Positions 48,824-57,966 of a stretch of 64,000 nt of DNA are shown here, one piece after another. Position 1 is the stretch's first letter. Each line of letters begins with the position of its first letter. A program made the translations under genes and the position numbers. Source of the DNA: Flavobacterium aquatile LMG 4008 = ATCC 11947 (GTDB lineage: Bacteria; Bacteroidota; Bacteroidia; Flavobacteriales; Flavobacteriaceae); assembly GCF_000757385.1 (NCBI RefSeq), contig NZ_JRHH01000005.1, positions 186,001 through 250,000 of the forward strand, read 5' to 3'. Under the pieces are notes generated by a model. That model worked only from the letters and a program-made list of their open reading frames with translations, was not told the origin of the DNA and ran no database searches.

Positions 48824-51800
48824 TTACTTCACTACTTCAACCCACTGACCTTTAGTTCGAGCCAAGAATTCATTGTCATACATGGCTTCACATTGCAATC
48901 CAGGCAAATAATATTTACCTAAATACGAAGCGTTTAATAAGATTTTGAACGTTCTTGTTTCGCCACCACGAAGACTGAAATAGTAATTGGCTCTATCATC
49001 ACGGATGTCAATATAATCAGCAACATTGGAAGTTGATTCACCAAATTCAGTATAACGTGTATTTACAATTTCGAATCCTGAAGGTAGAATTTGCGAAAGC
49101 GCAATGTTATCAACTCGTTCATTTTTACGATTGGTTAGCGTAACTTCTGCAATGAATTCGGTTCCTTGAGCGATTTTGGTTACTGAAATTGCTTTGCCTT
49201 TTCGGTCTTTGAAAACTACATTGGCAGTCAAGTTGTTTTGAACCACATTTTCTTTTCCAACAGGAAGAATTCCGCTATTCAAGACACGAACGAATATCGT
49301 ATTGTTTTTATTGTTCTTTATAGTAACCGAATTTTTACCAGATACTAAAGCAAGATTTCTTTGAGCAATAGTTTTATTGGTATTAATTACAACTGATTTT
49401 CCACCATTAGTATATTGAACAGAAACGCCTTTGCTACCATTACTTTGAGCAAATTTTGACATTGCGTATAATCCATAAGCGGTTGTTTGTGTGCTCATCC
49501 ATTGGTTGCTTGAAAGATTTTTTGCCAATTTAGTTGCCATTGCAAAAGCTTTTTGTTTTTGACCTAATAAAACTAAAGTTTCTAAAGCCATCGCACGATT
49601 TCTTTCGTTTGAACCATAATAATAGTAATAACCATCTTCGTTTTGTTCGTCAATCATTGATTTGCTCAATAAGGCCAAACCTGCCGAATTTTGTTTGATA
49701 ATAGCATAAGTTGCAGCCAAACGCAATTTACTTTCATTAGAAATCCCAACCGTTTCACGAAGTCTATTCATCGACGCTAAATCAGCTGAACCTGCAATAG
49801 CTAAGGTGTAAAGACGATACGCTTGTGCAAAATCGTTACCATATTGTTTTTCAAAACGCCATTGTTTTGCCATTTTCTTTTGATAGGAAATCCATTTATT
49901 TTTGAAAGAAATTGGTAAAACATATCCTTTTTTCTCAGCCTCAATCAAGAAATGTCCTGCGTAAGAAGTTCCCCAATCGTCTGCTTCAGCATTGCCTGGC
50001 CAATAAGCAAATCCGCCATTTGCAACTTGGAAATTTCCTAATTTTTGGATTCCTGCGGTTACATTTTTCTGAATTCTTTGTTTGTAAGTGGCGTCTAAAT
50101 CCATTACATCATTCAAATACAATTGTGGGAAAACAGAAGATGTAGTTTGTTCAACACAACCGTGAGGATATTGAATCAAATAATCCAATCTTCGGCTAAA
50201 ATCAACTGTTGGAACTGATGAAACTTCCATTTTAGATTTGTTGCTTCCGGTTACACCAAATAAATCCCAAGAGATTTTTTTAGAGCTGTTTGGTTCGATA
50301 ATTATATCAGTGTAAGTTGTTGTTACAGGATTTGGATTCATCACATCAATTTCTACATCATAAGTAGATTTCTCTTTTCCTGATGTGGCGATGATTTGCA
50401 CTTTTCCAATTCCGGTTATATTTCCAACACTTAAATTGAAATACGCCATTTTTTCGTCTGGTTCTGTGAATTTTACAATTTGACTTGCTTTTCCAAGAAC
50501 TCTAACAGCATTATTAGTTTTAATTTGAAGTGTTACATTTTTAATATTTTTCTCAGTTGCAAAAAGCGTTACCGGAATTGTAACATTTTCTGAAGGAGAA
50601 ATTTTTCGTGGCAACGAAGCCAAAACCATCAACGGACTTTTTACTTGAGTTGCTTTTTCAGCCATTCCGTAAGCGCTATTTTCTTTATTGGCAGCCACAA
50701 CCATAGTACGAACCGAACCAATGTATTTTGGAAGTTTAATTTGATGCGTTTTGGAATCACCTTTTCCTAATTCAAATGGTCCGAAATACATTACGACTGG
50801 TTTGAAACGATTGGCTTTTTTAGCTTTTCCGCCACCTAAATCGGCATCACCACCAATAGCGAAAACCTGATTAACTTTTCCGCCATACGCACCAATTACA
50901 TCATCATAAATATCCCAAGTTCTAACGCCTAATGCTTCTCGAGTATAGAAATTATCCCAAGCATTTGGAGTTTTGAAACGCGTTAAATCCAACAAACCTT
51001 CATCAACTACAGCAATTGTATAAGTCATCGCTTTGCCTTGTTTTTCAGATACTTTTACATTCACTGTTTGCTCGGGACGAAGTACATCTGGCATCGAAAT
51101 TTGTGGTTCTAAAACCGTATTTTTATCGACAACTTCTATTGGAACAATTCCGTACATTCTTATTGGCGAATCATTTTTAGTAGAAGCATGTGGTTGTAAT
51201 AAAGTCACATTGATGTAAACATTTGGTGCCATTTCACCAGTAATTGGTAATTCGACAGAAGTTTCACCTTTTTTGGTTTTTGCCCAAAGCGTTTTTACTA
51301 CTTTAGTTCCGTTTTCTACAGAAATTAAAGCTCTTCCGCCTTCACTTGATGGGAAAAATATTTTAGCAGTTTCACCAACAGCATATTTCTCTTTATCAGT
51401 TGAAAAACGTAACATTGTCGCGGCTTTTCCATCTTCATTTTTAGAACGTGCTGACCAATATGGCGAATCGATGTAAACTCTTGTTCCTGTGGCGTGACCA
51501 TCATTTGGATCGGAAACACGAACTAAATAATTACCCCAATCGTTTTCTGGAACGACAAATGAAACACTTGCTTTTCCTGAATAATCCGTTGAAACTCTAA
51601 AGTTTTTGTAAGCAATTGTTGAGGTTGACGAACTATAATTCGACAAATTATCATTTGAAGCATCCCACCACCAACGTGATTCTAACTTGTAAACACGAAC
51701 ATCCAAATTTTGAACTGACTTTGGTTTTCCATTTTCCGAAACTGCAACAATATCAAAACGGTTGGTTTTTCCTGTTTCTAATAAACCATATTTGTTAGGT

Positions 51801-54517
51801 TGTGGAGCTTTTACACCAATATAAGTTTGGTATGGAGAATACGTAGTTGAAGCCACATCGGTTGAAACATCTCCACCTTGTTCGTAAACTTTTGTTATGA
51901 AAGCTGCTTTCAACATTCCTGGTGCTTGACCTTGCAATGTTGGTTTTATCGGAATGGATGCACGACCATTTCCATCAACTTTTCCTGAGAAAATATTGAT
52001 TTCTTCAGTTGAAAAACTTCTTGTTGGATCATCAAAAACGTATTTGTCAAATCCTTTGAACGTTGTAACTTGTTGGGAGAATTTAGCTTGAACTTCGGTT
52101 TTTAAATCTTTTGCCACAGCACCATGAAGCCATAAAACTTGAATATTATTGACGTTGTTTTTGCTTGTAGAAAGCACGGCATCATTGAAACTATTTTTGA
52201 TTTTTAAACGATTAGGTTTGATAGTTTCAATTTTCAAACTTTTGTAAAAACGAGCGCCACCAACACTTACAACGGCTTCCCAATTTCCTGTTGGCGCACT
52301 TGATTGCGTTGGAACAATAAATTTATAATGACTTAAAGCTGTTCCTTTTTGAACCGATTGATAAACCGTTTTTCCACTTGGATCGTTTACTCTAATTTTT
52401 ATCGGATGATTTTCTGGCAATTTATTGGCATTATCGTTTAATATAAAAGACAAAAACAATGTATCGCCTGGACGCCAAACGCCACGCTCACCATATAAAT
52501 ATCCTTTCAAACCTTTTTGCAAAGTTTCGCCTGAAACATCAAAATCACTTATAGATAAAGACAATTCGTCGTCTAACTTCACGTAAGTGCTTTGGTCACC
52601 TTTGGTAACAATTGCGAAATAAGCAATTTTTTCTAATTGAAATGAAGCCATTCCATCACCATCAGTACTTGAATCGGCAATTTTTTGTTGTTGGTAATTG
52701 TATAAAGTAACCGTTGCACCTGAAACTGGATCAGTAGAAACGATATCGCTAACTGCAATAACTACAGATTTATCAGTTCCTCGTTTTGCAATTACACCTA
52801 AATCAGTTGCTAAAATATTGGTTCCAATGGTTGTGTTGTTGTAATAATAATAGTCGGTGCATGGATCAAGACTTTCTCTATAATCATAATCTTCTTCGTA
52901 GTAATAATAGTCGTAATTGTTGCCACTATAATTTACGTCGTCTTCATTTTCTTCTTCTGAATCATCGTTTTCTTCTTCGTTACTTGAAGTTTCATTTCCG
53001 CATTTGTAAAGCGAATATTTCTTTTTGAATGAAAATTCTACACGATAAATCGCACCTGGTTCTGGAGTTACAATTTTGGAAATATCTAAGGCATAGGTAT
53101 TCCATTTTGTATAATCGAGAAGATTATTTTGTTTTAATTCGATGGTTTTTTTGGCGACCGATTGTCCTACTTGTTTTAGATTTCGTGTTCCGTTAAGTTC
53201 ATTATTTTGCAAGAATTGCATGATGTTGTTTTTGTAAATTTTATACACTTTTACATCAACAGCATTCAGATTGGCAGCTTGAAAATTGATTTTTAAATTG
53301 TTTGAACTTGGTAAAATCGTTCCGCTTTTTAGTAATCGTACGGCTGGTTTTATTTGTTCAAATTGTAATTTTTCGGAATAATTTTGCTTCATTTTGTAGC
53401 CGTATTCGTTTTCAATTCCTTGAAAAACTTCGACTAATTTTGTTCCGGCAAACGATTGAATATTGGATTCTTCTTCAACAACTTCAACTACTGGTGCGAC
53501 ATAAGCTGCAACTGAATCTACAGCAACCGCAGCAGTATCAACAGCAACAGATGTTGAGTCAACGGCAGCTGCTACACTTTCGGTTATAGTTTCAGTTGAA
53601 TTTCCTTTGTCAACTTCTGAATTTTTGGCTTCATTACTAAAGAATACTTTCAAAACGTTGCCCATTGTGGCAAATTTCAAATTATTAGTATTTTCAATTG
53701 CGATTAATCCTTTAAAATCTTGATCTCTTTTTAATGGATCGGAGAAATTGATAAGTAAAGATTGGTTGTTTTCGTCACCAATTTTAATATCTAAAACTTT
53801 GAATTGATTTTTACCTGGAATTGGATATTTCACTTCGCCTTCTTGTTCAATATCAGCATCATTGCCATCCCAAGCAATGGTGATTTCGCTGTCGTCATCG
53901 AAACGTTTTATTTTGTCAATTGTGAATTTGAATTCAGTTGAAGTACTTGTAGCTTTGTCGAAAATTATCTTTAAATCATCGCCATTTTGAGTTGCTTTTA
54001 ACAATTTTTGAGCGTCTTCAAATGACAAATTATCTGCTGTCTTTATAGTTCCATTCAAATAATAGGTGTCTGGATCATACGATTGCAAGTCTAAAGTGTT
54101 GACAATAAAATCTTGCTTGATTGTTTTAATCGAAAACTTAAAATCCTCCAATTCTTTAGGAGTCTTATCATTGATTTGCGAAAGGTGAAGTGTAATTTGA
54201 TACAAAGTATTTTGTTCCAATTTGTCTTTTGGAATAAAAGCAATGGTATTATTAGAAAGTGCCACGACTTTTCCTGAAACACTTGGAGAAATATCGAACA
54301 AATCTTCGTCTAATTCTTGGTTGGGTTTCCAATCACTTTTATTGAATGCCAATTGCACGCGAATATCGGAACTGACCGATACAAAACCAGAAGAAAAACT
54401 CGATATATAATCCTTGTATAACGAGAAGTCGGAATCAAAATCGGCAGCCGATTTTTTAGAACAAGAATGCAATACAAAGATTGCAAGAAACAAACCGATT
54501 AACTTGCTGGTTTTCAT
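48824..54517 (-). CDS. Bacterial alpha-2-macroglobulin family lipoprotein with thioester
   Basis: 1897 residues. Lipoprotein signal with lipobox HS-Cys19. Macroglobulin domains through the first 1100 residues, then A2M family region with TMAVVDEGLLDLTRF-like motif and the thioester site GCVEQ with Cys1454 (PHGCVEQTTSSVFPQLYL), followed by the thioester-domain helices (GGFAYWPGNAEADDWGT) and a receptor-binding-like C-terminus. It traps proteases covalently in the periplasm or at the surface. Unusual parts: a Val/Ala/Asp-rich linker (about 310-355) and an acidic Glu/Asp/Tyr-rich loop (about 505-560, EEENDDSEEENEDD, then YDYYYYEEDYDY). Paired with pbpC downstream. Promoter unclear; TACTTTTA at 54617-54624 (minus) is a candidate. 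Confidence 0.93.
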   Translation of the reverse strand: MKTSKLIGLFLAIFVLHSCSKKSAADFDSDFSLYKDYISSFSSGFVSVSSDIRVQLAFNKSDWKPNQELDEDLFDISPSVSGKVVALSNNTIAFIPKDKLEQNTLYQITLHLSQINDKTPKELEDFKFSIKTIKQDFIVNTLDLQSYDPDTYYLNGTIKTADNLSFEDAQKLLKATQNGDDLKIIFDKATSTSTEFKFTIDKIKRFDDDSEITIAWDGNDADIEQEGEVKYPIPGKNQFKVLDIKIGDENNQSLLINFSDPLKRDQDFKGLIAIENTNNLKFATMGNVLKVFFSNEAKNSEVDKGNSTETITESVAAAVDSTSVAVDTAAVAVDSVAAYVAPVVEVVEEESNIQSFAGTKLVEVFQGIENEYGYKMKQNYSEKLQFEQIKPAVRLLKSGTILPSSNNLKINFQAANLNAVDVKVYKIYKNNIMQFLQNNELNGTRNLKQVGQSVAKKTIELKQNNLLDYTKWNTYALDISKIVTPEPGAIYRVEFSFKKKYSLYKCGNETSSNEEENDDSEEENEDDVNYSGNNYDYYYYEEDYDYRESLDPCTDYYYYNNTTIGTNILATDLGVIAKRGTDKSVVIAVSDIVSTDPVSGATVTLYNYQQQKIADSSTDGDGMASFQLEKIAYFAIVTKGDQSTYVKLDDELSLSISDFDVSGETLQKGLKGYLYGERGVWRPGDTLFLSFILNDNANKLPENHPIKIRVNDPSGKTVYQSVQKGTALSHYKFIVPTQSSAPTGNWEAVVSVGGARFYKSLKIETIKPNRLKIKNSFNDAVLSTSKNNVNNIQVLWLHGAVAKDLKTEVQAKFSQQVTTFKGFDKYVFDDPTRSFSTEEINIFSGKVDGNGRASIPIKPTLQGQAPGMLKAAFITKVYEQGGDVSTDVASTTYSPYQTYIGVKAPQPNKYGLLETGKTNRFDIVAVSENGKPKSVQNLDVRVYKLESRWWWDASNDNLSNYSSSTSTIAYKNFRVSTDYSGKASVSFVVPENDWGNYLVRVSDPNDGHATGTRVYIDSPYWSARSKNEDGKAATMLRFSTDKEKYAVGETAKIFFPSSEGGRALISVENGTKVVKTLWAKTKKGETSVELPITGEMAPNVYINVTLLQPHASTKNDSPIRMYGIVPIEVVDKNTVLEPQISMPDVLRPEQTVNVKVSEKQGKAMTYTIAVVDEGLLDLTRFKTPNAWDNFYTREALGVRTWDIYDDVIGAYGGKVNQVFAIGGDADLGGGKAKKANRFKPVVMYFGPFELGKGDSKTHQIKLPKYIGSVRTMVVAANKENSAYGMAEKATQVKSPLMVLASLPRKISPSENVTIPVTLFATEKNIKNVTLQIKTNNAVRVLGKASQIVKFTEPDEKMAYFNLSVGNITGIGKVQIIATSGKEKSTYDVEIDVMNPNPVTTTYTDIIIEPNSSKKISWDLFGVTGSNKSKMEVSSVPTVDFSRRLDYLIQYPHGCVEQTTSSVFPQLYLNDVMDLDATYKQRIQKNVTAGIQKLGNFQVANGGFAYWPGNAEADDWGTSYAGHFLIEAEKKGYVLPISFKNKWISYQKKMAKQWRFEKQYGNDFAQAYRLYTLAIAGSADLASMNRLRETVGISNESKLRLAATYAIIKQNSAGLALLSKSMIDEQNEDGYYYYYGSNERNRAMALETLVLLGQKQKAFAMATKLAKNLSSNQWMSTQTTAYGLYAMSKFAQSNGSKGVSVQYTNGGKSVVINTNKTIAQRNLALVSGKNSVTIKNNKNNTIFVRVLNSGILPVGKENVVQNNLTANVVFKDRKGKAISVTKIAQGTEFIAEVTLTNRKNERVDNIALSQILPSGFEIVNTRYTEFGESTSNVADYIDIRDDRANYYFSLRGGETRTFKILLNASYLGKYYLPGLQCEAMYDNEFLARTKGQWVEVVK

Positions 54518-54668
54518 AAAGTAATGGAATTATTGATTAGAACTTTTTGTCTTGAAAAGATGCTTTTTCACACTTTCAATTAATGCTATAACAGAAATAA
54601 ATTTTAAATATTGTAGTAAAAGTAAAATAAATTTTTGGACTATTTTTCTTGTAAAAAAACTAATGCTG

Positions 54669-55112
54669 CTACTTTCTTTTTTCGGCAAAAAAACGTTTCA
54701 TTAATTCGCCACATTCTTGAGCCATAATGCCTTGGTTTACTTGAGTTTTTGGATGTAGTTTAGTTCCTAAAGTTAGAAATCCGCGTTGTTCATCACGAGC
54801 ACCAAAAACAATTTTAGAAATCTGACTCCAATATAAAGCACCGGCGCACATTTGACACGGTTCGATCGTAACATATAAAGTACAATCTTTCAAGTATTTT
54901 CCGCCAAGGAAATTGGCAGCGGCAGTTATCGATTGCATTTCGGCGTGCGCTGTTACATCGTTTAATAATTCAGTAAGATTATGACTTCTAGCAATGACTT
55001 TGTTGTCAATTACAATGATGGCACCAACTGGAATTTCACCTTTTTCAAAAGCAGTTTCGGCTTCTTGCAAAGCTTTTTTCATAAAGTATTCGTCGGTGAA
55101 AATGTTTTCCAT
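54669..55112 (-). CDS. tadA: tRNA-specific adenosine deaminase
   Basis: 147 residues from the ATG at 55112 (MENIFTDEYFMKKAL). Zinc deaminase: HAE (VTAHAEMQSI) with ligand His and catalytic Glu, and PCxxC (IEPCQMCAGALYWS). FGARDEQRG is TadA-type. Makes inosine at the wobble base of tRNA-Arg(ACG); could alternatively be guanine deaminase-like. The upstream Met (55142) is excluded by the -7 box. Divergent from dxs, both apparently leaderless. Confidence 0.9.
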   Translation of the reverse strand: MENIFTDEYFMKKALQEAETAFEKGEIPVGAIIVIDNKVIARSHNLTELLNDVTAHAEMQSITAAANFLGGKYLKDCTLYVTIEPCQMCAGALYWSQISKIVFGARDEQRGFLTLGTKLHPKTQVNQGIMAQECGELMKRFFAEKRK

Positions 55113-55116
55113 AGAA

Positions 55117-55124
55117 CAAAAATA
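55117..55124 (-). promoter_or_regulatory. -7 box of tadA (TATTTTTG), leaderless
   Basis: Exact TAnnTTTG match on the minus strand ending four bases before the ATG at 55112. No clear -33 TTTG. Confidence 0.65.
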
Positions 55125-55137
55125 GGAATTCAATTCG

Positions 55138-55145
55138 TACATTTG
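55138..55145 (+). promoter_or_regulatory. -7 box of dxs (TACATTTG), leaderless
   Basis: Exact TAnnTTTG match ending four bases before the dxs ATG at 55150. It faces away from the tadA box 13 bases to its left, so two divergent core promoters share 37 bases between the start codons. Confidence 0.65.
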
Positions 55146-55149
55146 CTAC

Positions 55150-56931
55150 ATGTCAGAAAATTTACTTCAAAACATCAATAATCCATCCGATTTAAAAAAA
55201 TTGGGAACATCGCAATTGCCTCAATTGGCTAAAGAGTTGCGTGATTTTATTATTGATGTGGTTTCTGTAAAAGAAGGTCATCTTGGCGCAAGTCTTGGTG
55301 TGATTGAACTGACAATTGCTTTGCATTATGTTTTTGACACGCCAAATGATTTGCTAGTTTGGGATGTTGGTCATCAAGCTTATGGTCATAAAATTCTAAC
55401 TGAAAGAAAAGAAAATTTTCATACCAATCGTCAACTTGGCGGTATTTCTGGATTTCCAAAACGTAGTGAAAGTATTTATGATACTTTTGGTGTTGGACAT
55501 TCTTCAACCTCTATTTCTGCCGCTTTGGGAATGGCGATTGCGTCTCAATTGAAAGGCGAAAATAAACATCATATTGCGGTAATTGGCGATGCTTCAATTG
55601 CAAGCGGAATGGCTTTTGAAGGATTAAATCACGCTGGAGTTACTGATGCCAATTTGTTGGTAATTTTGAATGATAATGCTATCGGAATTGATCCAAGTGT
55701 TGGTGCTTTGAAAAATTATTTGACATCGGTTAAAGAAGGGAAAAATCCGAAGCAGAATAATATGATTAAATCGTTGAATTTTGATTATTCTGGACCGATT
55801 GACGGACATGATTTTAAAGCTTTGATTTCAGAATTAGAGCGACTGAAAAAAGTAAAAGGACCAAAATTTCTTCACATAATTACTACCAAAGGTAAAGGTT
55901 TACAACAAGCTGAAGAAGACCAAGTGAAATATCACGCACCTGGAAAATTTGATAAAAATACAGGTGAAATTCATCCAAAATCGGAAGAAAATTTACCTCC
56001 AAAATTTCAAGATGTTTTTGGATTGACTTTAGTCGAATTGGCTACAAATAATCCGAAAATTATCGGAATTACTCCTGCAATGCCTAGTGGAAGTTCATTA
56101 AAATTTATGATGGATGCTTTTCCCGAAAGAGCTTTTGATGTTGGAATTGCCGAACAACATGCAGTAACTCTTGCAGCCGGAATGGCAACGCAAGGAATGG
56201 TGGTTTTTTGCAATATCTATTCTACTTTTTTGCAACGTGCTTATGACCAAGTGATTCATGATGTGGCTTTGCAGAATTTACCCGTGATATTTTGCTTGGA
56301 TAGAGCAGGATTAGTTGGTGAAGATGGCGCAACGCATCATGGAGTTTTTGATTTGGCATATTTACGATGCATTCCAAACATGATAATTTATGCTCCAAAA
56401 GACGAAATTGATTTGCGAAACATTTTATTTACAGCTTCTTTAGGATTAAATCATCCGATTGCAATTCGTTATCCTAGAGGAAGAGGAAAATATTCAAATT
56501 CCAAATTTCAAATTTCAAATTCCAAATTTGAGAGAATTGAAATGGGGAAGGCTCATTTGCTGAAAAGTGGTACTAAAATAGCCGTTTTATCAACTGGATT
56601 TATTGGTAATAATGTGAGTTTTGCCTTGGATAAAATTTCAAATACTGATGCAATTGCTCACTATGATTTTGGATTTGTAAAACCATTAGATGAAAATTTG
56701 TTGCATGAAATATTCAATTCATTTGAATCCATAATTACTATTGAAGATGGTGTAATCAAAGGCGGATTTGGTTCTGCAATTATTGAATTTGCATCTGAAA
56801 ATAATTATAAAAACAGCATAAAAACGCTCGGAATTCCGGATAATTTTATCGAACATGGAACGGTAGAAGAGTTGCAACAAATGTGCAAAATTGACGTTAA
56901 AAGTTTAGAAAAGCTTTTTTCTACTATTTGA
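55150..56931 (+). CDS. dxs: 1-deoxy-D-xylulose-5-phosphate synthase with in-frame repeat insertion
   Basis: 593 residues. Thiamine-diphosphate enzyme making DXP for isoprenoids and pyridoxal phosphate. TPP motif GDASIASGMAFEGLNHAG...NDN, LGVIELTIALHYVFD, VGHQAYGHKI, AEQHAVTLAAGMA, and GATHHGVFD. Near residue 447-462, after the conserved YPRGRG, a low-complexity stretch KYSNSKFQISNSKFERIE is encoded by repeats of attccaaatttcaa words, i.e. dispersed-repeat DNA accepted in frame. The surrounding sequence is normal. Predicted to be leaderless; no TPP riboswitch fits in the 37-base divergent spacer. Confidence 0.94.
   Translation: MSENLLQNINNPSDLKKLGTSQLPQLAKELRDFIIDVVSVKEGHLGASLGVIELTIALHYVFDTPNDLLVWDVGHQAYGHKILTERKENFHTNRQLGGISGFPKRSESIYDTFGVGHSSTSISAALGMAIASQLKGENKHHIAVIGDASIASGMAFEGLNHAGVTDANLLVILNDNAIGIDPSVGALKNYLTSVKEGKNPKQNNMIKSLNFDYSGPIDGHDFKALISELERLKKVKGPKFLHIITTKGKGLQQAEEDQVKYHAPGKFDKNTGEIHPKSEENLPPKFQDVFGLTLVELATNNPKIIGITPAMPSGSSLKFMMDAFPERAFDVGIAEQHAVTLAAGMATQGMVVFCNIYSTFLQRAYDQVIHDVALQNLPVIFCLDRAGLVGEDGATHHGVFDLAYLRCIPNMIIYAPKDEIDLRNILFTASLGLNHPIAIRYPRGRGKYSNSKFQISNSKFERIEMGKAHLLKSGTKIAVLSTGFIGNNVSFALDKISNTDAIAHYDFGFVKPLDENLLHEIFNSFESIITIEDGVIKGGFGSAIIEFASENNYKNSIKTLGIPDNFIEHGTVEELQQMCKIDVKSLEKLFSTI
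56494..56534 (+). repeat. Simple aaattccaaatttc repeat inside dxs
   Basis: Two to three copies of ttccaaatttcaaatttc-type words placed in frame in dxs. The same words appear in the accB-accC spacer, so this is coding acquisition of a dispersed simple repeat. Confidence 0.7.
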
Positions 56932-56967
56932 TTTTACGACTTTTGCGCAACTTTAACTTTTTATACC

Positions 56968-57918
56968 ATGAGATTCTTCCTCAAATCTTCTGTAATTTTA
57001 TTTTTATTAGTCACACAAATATCTTTTTCGCAAGAAATTCAAACCAAGTTACCCGATACTATTTCGAATTGGGAAGGCAAAAACACTATTGGATTTGACA
57101 TTAGCCAGATTGCATTTATGAATTGGAATGCTGGTGGGAATAGTTCAGTTTCAGGCTTGTTGAAAGGCAATTTTATCAGAAAATATTCTACTGATAAAAT
57201 GAAATGGGTTAATGAACTTATTGTACGATATGGCGTTAATAAACAAGACGGCGTTGAGTTACGAAAAACAGATGATGCTTTTCAGTTTAACTCAACTTTT
57301 GGTTATAGAAAAGACACGATTTCTAATTGGTATCATTCGGCAAAATTTAATTTTAACACCCAATTTACCAACGGATATGCGTATCCAAATACCGACAAAG
57401 CAATTTCCAAACCATTTGCACCAGCATACATTTTTACAGGTATTGGAGCAGAATATTCTAATAAAGAAAAGAAAATCAACGTTTATTTGTCGCCATTAAC
57501 TCAGAAAACTACTTTGGTTCTCGATCAACGGTTGGCGAATGAAGGTGCGTTTGGAGTTCAGAAAGCAGAATATGATTTGGATGGAAATCTAATTAAAGAA
57601 GGCAAGAAGTCAAGAACAGAACTCGGAGTTTTGGTGACAGGTCATCATAAAAAAGAAGTTTGGAAAAACATCAATCTTGAAAACAGATTGAGTTTGTATT
57701 CTGATTATATCAATAATTTTGGAAATGTTGATGTTGATTGGCAAATACAATTGGATTTGGTTGTTAATGAATATGTTAGAGCTAATATTGGAGCACATTT
57801 AATATATGATGACGATATTAAAGCTAAAGAAGAAGTTGCTGGAGAACAAATAACATTAGGTCCAAAACTTCAATTAAAACAAGTTTTAGGAATTGGATTG
57901 GTTTACAATTTTAAATAA
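56968..57918 (+). CDS. DUF3078 outer-membrane beta-barrel-like protein
   Basis: 316 residues, signal peptide MRFFLKSSVILFLLVTQISFSQ. The mature part shows the DUF3078 pattern: WEGKNTIGFDISQIAFMNWNAGGNSSVSGLLKGNFIRKY and alternating strands to LGIGLVYNFK, whose final Phe-Lys end suggests an outer-membrane barrel. Restricted mainly to Bacteroidota; function unknown. 36 bases after dxs on the same strand, and followed by a strong terminator. Confidence 0.85.
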   Translation: MRFFLKSSVILFLLVTQISFSQEIQTKLPDTISNWEGKNTIGFDISQIAFMNWNAGGNSSVSGLLKGNFIRKYSTDKMKWVNELIVRYGVNKQDGVELRKTDDAFQFNSTFGYRKDTISNWYHSAKFNFNTQFTNGYAYPNTDKAISKPFAPAYIFTGIGAEYSNKEKKINVYLSPLTQKTTLVLDQRLANEGAFGVQKAEYDLDGNLIKEGKKSRTELGVLVTGHHKKEVWKNINLENRLSLYSDYINNFGNVDVDWQIQLDLVVNEYVRANIGAHLIYDDDIKAKEEVAGEQITLGPKLQLKQVLGIGLVYNFK

Positions 57919-57952
57919 AAAAGCTCCGAAATATTTCGGAGCTTTTTAGTTT
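57918..57952. terminator. Bidirectional terminator between DUF3078 and RND genes
   Basis: Perfect 15-bp palindrome AAAAAGCTCCGAAAT / ATTTCGGAGCTTTTT. Confidence 0.9.
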
Positions 57953-57966
57953 AATCAATAATTATT

